This document shows positions 21,601 to 23,330 of a DNA stretch of 23,330 nucleotides, one piece after another (the first letter of the stretch is position 1; the number at the start of each line of letters is the position of its first letter). The position numbers and the translations under genes were made by a program. Origin of the DNA: an uncultured Oscillibacter sp. (GTDB lineage: Bacteria > Bacillota > Clostridia > Oscillospirales > Oscillospiraceae); assembly GCA_910586735.1 (NCBI GenBank), contig CAJUJW010000041.1, positions 1 through 23,330 on the forward strand. Direction: 5' to 3'. The notes below the pieces were generated by a model. That model saw only the letters and a list, made by a program, of their open reading frames with translations. It had not been told where the DNA came from and searched no databases.

Positions 21601-22474
21601 CCAGGTCGTCCCGGCTGAGGGAGCGGGACCCGGAGTAGAGGGAGCCGTCAAAATAGGAGTAGTCGCTGCCGGCGGTAAAGGACACGGAGCGCAGCACGTC
21701 GCTGTCATTGCAGAGCTTTCTAAAGGCTTCCTCAAACCGGGAGGCCCGGAGATAAGCCGTGCCGCCGGGGGCCACCCGGAGGACGATGTCCGTGGTGTTG
21801 GAGGTCACCGGCGCGCCGGTGAGGGTGATGGTGCCGGAGACCTGGGCGCTGTTGTAGGCGCCCTCGGCGGTGTATCGCAGACTCAGGCTTCCGGCGGAGC
21901 TGGGAACGTAGTAGACATAGTCCCCCAGCTCGTTATAGGTGTAGTAGCTGGTCCGCAGGGTGTCCTTCCGGTCGTTGTGGCAGACCTCTCCATATCCGCT
22001 CTTGGAGGTAAAGTAGACATGGCTGAAGCCGGAGTACCCGTTGACATTGCGGAACGCCGTGTTGATTTTATCCCGGATTTCCGCTCCCACGTACTTCCCG
22101 GCGACGGTGCCCACGGAGATGGTGAAGTCCCGCCCCTGGTTGGTGCTGGGGGTGGTGGTGCTGGCTTCCGTGATTTCATTCCCGCAAACGGAGCAGCGTT
22201 TGACCACAACTCCATTCTGTTCTCTGTTATACACGTAATTGTGCGCACCCGTAGCCGGAATATCCCGTGACTCCGAATTCCTGCACTTAGCACAGGTCCG
22301 GGCCTCTGCGCCCGGCGTATTGCAAGTGGCGGGAATCGTGACGGCCCAGCTGCCCCAACTATGCGTCCCGCCATTGGGACAAGTGTCAACCGCCAGTGCG
22401 GCGGGCGCGAGGCTCGCCAGCATCACCAGTGCCAGGACCAGCGCCGGGAGTTGTTTCTTCCAGAATCTGTTCAT
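18626..22474 (-). CDS. large secreted repeat protein with three SLH domains
   Basis: A 1282-residue cell-surface protein. Order: Sec signal peptide (1-28, ending APAALA); a Cys-rich segment (30-102) with the HSWGSWxVTxxATC and TCAKC patterns seen in clostridial surface proteins; about eight diverged repeats of 110-130 residues (113-1112); then three S-layer homology domains (about 1117-1160, 1180-1220 and 1228-1275) with DFKDI, DGYADGNFKP, ITRLQVAQL and FRPSNTLTRGQ marks, which anchor to cell wall polysaccharide. The ATG at 22474 follows GGAGG; a 17-residue upstream extension would spoil the signal peptide. No LPXTG motif and no catalytic motif are seen. A structural, S-layer or adhesion role is plausible. 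It is monocistronic, with its own terminator. Confidence 0.93.
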   Translation of the reverse strand: MNRFWKKQLPALVLALVMLASLAPAALAVDTCPNGGTHSWGSWAVTIPATCNTPGAEARTCAKCRNSESRDIPATGAHNYVYNREQNGVVVKRCSVCGNEITEASTTTPSTNQGRDFTISVGTVAGKYVGAEIRDKINTAFRNVNGYSGFSHVYFTSKSGYGEVCHNDRKDTLRTSYYTYNELGDYVYYVPSSAGSLSLRYTAEGAYNSAQVSGTITLTGAPVTSNTTDIVLRVAPGGTAYLRASRFEEAFRKLCNDSDVLRSVSFTAGSDYSYFDGSLYSGSRSLSRDDLDRNDFYPDGDNRVDYTLDSLNFKALSRADVGDQLTLTVHYRGRYENRDGTLRIIVDKETRQEDEVVYRVAPGSSITFNRSDFNQVYQNLTSSTRTISYVEFSPNDDYTYFTGDIRASGHAAYSKKTLSEEWFYYSTDRRDSYGIDDLIFQAASGAKEGDELEIPFRAFYDRENSVKGVLRIIIDKNGSRDTVTLNVAPGGTARLDKAAFNRVYQYLSDYSGRTISSVTFSAPDSYRNFYGALYVKTTALRVTDLAYNGVRFYYTSSDAPSRSDYLLDDMTFQADRSAREGDCLNIPFRAFYGTSGTDFEEGILRIIVTSEVNTITYEAAPGGSVSFSADNFNRFYQTVTGTTRTVKYVAFEAGSDYASFPGALYAGNTQLSRSDLTYDRSQFYNGTPNYNTYSIGSLYFRPNANAANGTELSMPFRAYYDNSTYEQGTLRLKVSTGGDITCTVTPGKTVNFDRTKFDEFFRKSYSSSSLDYVVFDVPGNLEFPDNSGTLYTGYGTSYSYSFTRSSLQDVRFYYNASDARKGDYALNELTFAAANSFTSGKVTLRFTAYGVNGRSQEGVLIIMPSTAVSSSNLVGSVRYAVVTGTNVQINANDLARYFKSAYPGGVLQYVVLNDVPVTGGLYYNYYGASSYGSSVREQITAVNRGRNLYMSPASNSEYALTELTYVPSGTNYCASIPFTAYGTNGQSAAGAILISVTSKAVSEVYGPTPKNTAVTFPASSIAAAVAAATGTTPSGVQLLKLPAATVGTIYVGTGATPADTTTVYGYNSGNQLLGQLRFVPQTNYTGPVEIPYVAVNASGTPIASGLFSMGVLNARKDFKDITAATWCYKYVMELADSAVIDGYADGNFKPDSTITYGAALKLIMKAAGYPDQAPTVAGSTFSGYLAKAQADGLVTRNNVALNGPITRLQVAQLAAGALKLDINNLSSVKPFTDTADVYVQALNAAGIVEGYFNNGTSTFRPSNTLTRGQVSAIVWRMQNYRR
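19139..22138 (-). repeat. eight protein-level tandem repeats in the SLH protein
   Basis: Repeat units start at about residues 113, 224, 354, 481, 612, 738, 870 and 1001. A typical unit runs: VAPGGTxxF, an FNRVYQ helix, a strand with YVxFxxxxDYxxFxGxLY, a segment ending in FYY, YxLDDLxFxA, then IPFRAFYxxxxxxxGxLRIIV. Units 2 to 5 are most alike; the first and the last three keep mainly the closing strand pattern. The units are too diverged at DNA level to be a recent expansion. Confidence 0.85.
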
Positions 22475-22530
22475 AGGATGTACCTCCGTGCCTGCTTGAA
22501 ATGAGATGGTAGGGTTACATAACATCGCTT

Positions 22531-22559
22531 CTTATACCATAGCGGAAACCCCTCTCATA
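22531..22559 (-). promoter_or_regulatory. candidate promoter of the SLH protein gene
   Basis: Minus strand extended -10, TGG then TATAAG (22531-22536), about 57 bases before the ATG. The -35 at 17 bases (ATGAGA) is poor, so this call is tentative. Confidence 0.4.
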
Positions 22560-22614
22560 ATCATGAACAAACTGTGAACAAGCGGCAACATTTTGGTATC
22601 ATAAAACGACAAAA

Positions 22615-22673
22615 GCCGGGCTGTTCCTTCCCCCGGCAGAAAGGGGGACCTGGGGAAAACTCCAATTCCCCCT
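22615..22673. other. two hairpins before prfB
   Basis: GCCGGG (22615-22620) pairs with CCCGGC (22632-22637), and AGGGGGA (22642-22648) pairs with TCCCCCT (22667-22673). They lie between divergent promoters and upstream of the prfB promoter, with no U-run. The role is not evident. Confidence 0.35.
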
Positions 22674-22690
22674 CTGTGGAAATCTTTCTC

Positions 22691-22719
22691 TTTACAAATA
22701 AATTCCCCTCCTATATAAT
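22691..22719 (+). promoter_or_regulatory. prfB promoter
   Basis: TTTACA (22691-22696), 17-base spacer, TATAAT (22714-22719), about 38 bases before the start codon. Confidence 0.88.
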
Positions 22720-22756
22720 ACATAGGCTGAGAAATCTGTAAGGATGGAGAATCAAT

Positions 22757-23330
22757 ATGGCTTTGATTGAATACGACGCCTACAAGCAGAAGCTCCGGGA
22801 GCTGAAACCGGAGCTTGACAAGCTCTCCGCCGCCCTGGACATCGAGTCCGCCCGGCAGGAGGCCGCGCGCCTGGAGGACGAGACCGCCCAGGACGGGTTC
22901 TGGAACGACCTGGAGCGCTCCCAGAAGGTCCAGCAGCGGCTGAAACAGCTCCAGAACAAAATCGCCAGGCAGGAGAAGCTGATCTCCTCCTGGGAGGACC
23001 TGACGGCCCTGTGCGAGATGGGCCAGGAGGCCGACGACGCCGAGATTCTGGAGGAGCTGAAATCCGAGTGCGCCGCCCTGGAGGACCGGGCCGCCGAGAC
23101 GCGGATGGCCACCCTCCTCTCCGGGGAGTACGACGGGTGCAACGCCATTTTGCAGTTCCACGCCGGGGCCGGCGGCACCGAGGCCCAGGACTGGGCCCAG
23201 ATGCTCTACCGCATGTACACCCGCTGGGTGGAGCGGAAGGGCTTCACCTATAAAATCCTGGACTACGAGGACGGGGACGAGGCGGGCATCAAATCCGCCG
23301 CCATCTCCATCGAGGGCGAAAACGCCTACG
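22757..23330 (+). CDS. prfB: peptide chain release factor 2 (partial, N-terminal 191 residues)
   Basis: The first 191 codons of RF2, which releases peptides at UGA and UAA codons on the ribosome; the gene runs off the right edge before the GGQ loop. Identified by the coiled N-terminal domain with DGFWNDLERSQKV and by FHAGAGGTEAQDWAQMLYRM, specific to RF2. The ATG at 22757 follows GGAGA and is in frame throughout. In most bacteria the region near codon 25 has an in-frame UGA read by a +1 frameshift. Here the equivalent point (aligned with the LDLES of Bacillus RF2) reads CTG GAC at 22835-22840, without a stop, so no frameshift is needed. Confidence 0.97.
   Translation, partial: MALIEYDAYKQKLRELKPELDKLSAALDIESARQEAARLEDETAQDGFWNDLERSQKVQQRLKQLQNKIARQEKLISSWEDLTALCEMGQEADDAEILEELKSECAALEDRAAETRMATLLSGEYDGCNAILQFHAGAGGTEAQDWAQMLYRMYTRWVERKGFTYKILDYEDGDEAGIKSAAISIEGENAY

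Noticed and set aside
17609..22270. A 1553-codon open frame on the plus strand, opposite the C39-like and SLH genes
   Set aside because: It is antisense to two well-supported genes and crosses their intergenic gap. The translation is low-complexity Gly/Val/Pro/His-rich. It stays open because the sense genes avoid the codons that read as stops in reverse (TTA, CTA, TCA) in this GC-rich genome.

Overview
The window is a chromosomal segment of a GC-rich member of the Clostridia, most likely Oscillospiraceae (Lawsonibacter/Oscillibacter/Flavonifractor-like). Evidence: the first 126 bases are the 5' end of a 16S rRNA gene (minus strand) of that type, promoters are of the Firmicutes sigma-A kind (many TTGNNN-17-TATAAT), Shine-Dalgarno sequences are strong, and the gene content includes tyrosine phenol-lyase, an Abi-alpha protein and an SLH-anchored surface protein. 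The family assignment is inferred from reading, not from a search.

Layout. (1) 1-850: start of an rRNA operon running left, driven by three evenly spaced promoters. (2) 851-4050: a YhaN-like membrane-inserted SMC-type ATPase and an Mrp/NBP35 iron-sulfur ATPase. (3) 4110-7068: a purine salvage unit, xpt, an unknown lipoprotein and guaA, together taking xanthine to GMP. (4) 7142-13062: a tyrosine fermentation locus with tyrosine phenol-lyase, a divergent GntR/FCD regulator, a degenerate CPBP-type membrane protein, RidA and an 11-helix Na+-coupled amino acid transporter. (5) 13162-15166: a stand-alone Abi-alpha gene and an aldose-1-epimerase. (6) 15181-18557: an ECF sigma factor translationally coupled to a membrane-anchored anti-sigma-like protein, and a membrane-tethered C39-type peptidase. 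(7) 18580-22536: a 1282-residue surface protein with about eight diverged repeats and three SLH domains. (8) 22615-23330: prfB, cut by the window edge and lacking the usual programmed frameshift.

The metabolic logic of region 4 is coherent. The transporter would import tyrosine with Na+, the lyase would split it to phenol, pyruvate and ammonia through an aminoacrylate intermediate, and RidA would clear the reactive enamine/imine. The lyase and transporter promoters share the same -35 hexamer and spacing, with related sequences around or after the start site.

The most unusual non-coding signal is a family of short arrays with a 7-base period. They lie in front of mrp, guaA, tpl, the CPBP-like gene and the transporter. 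They may be dispersed heptad repeats or, in three cases, regulator binding sites.
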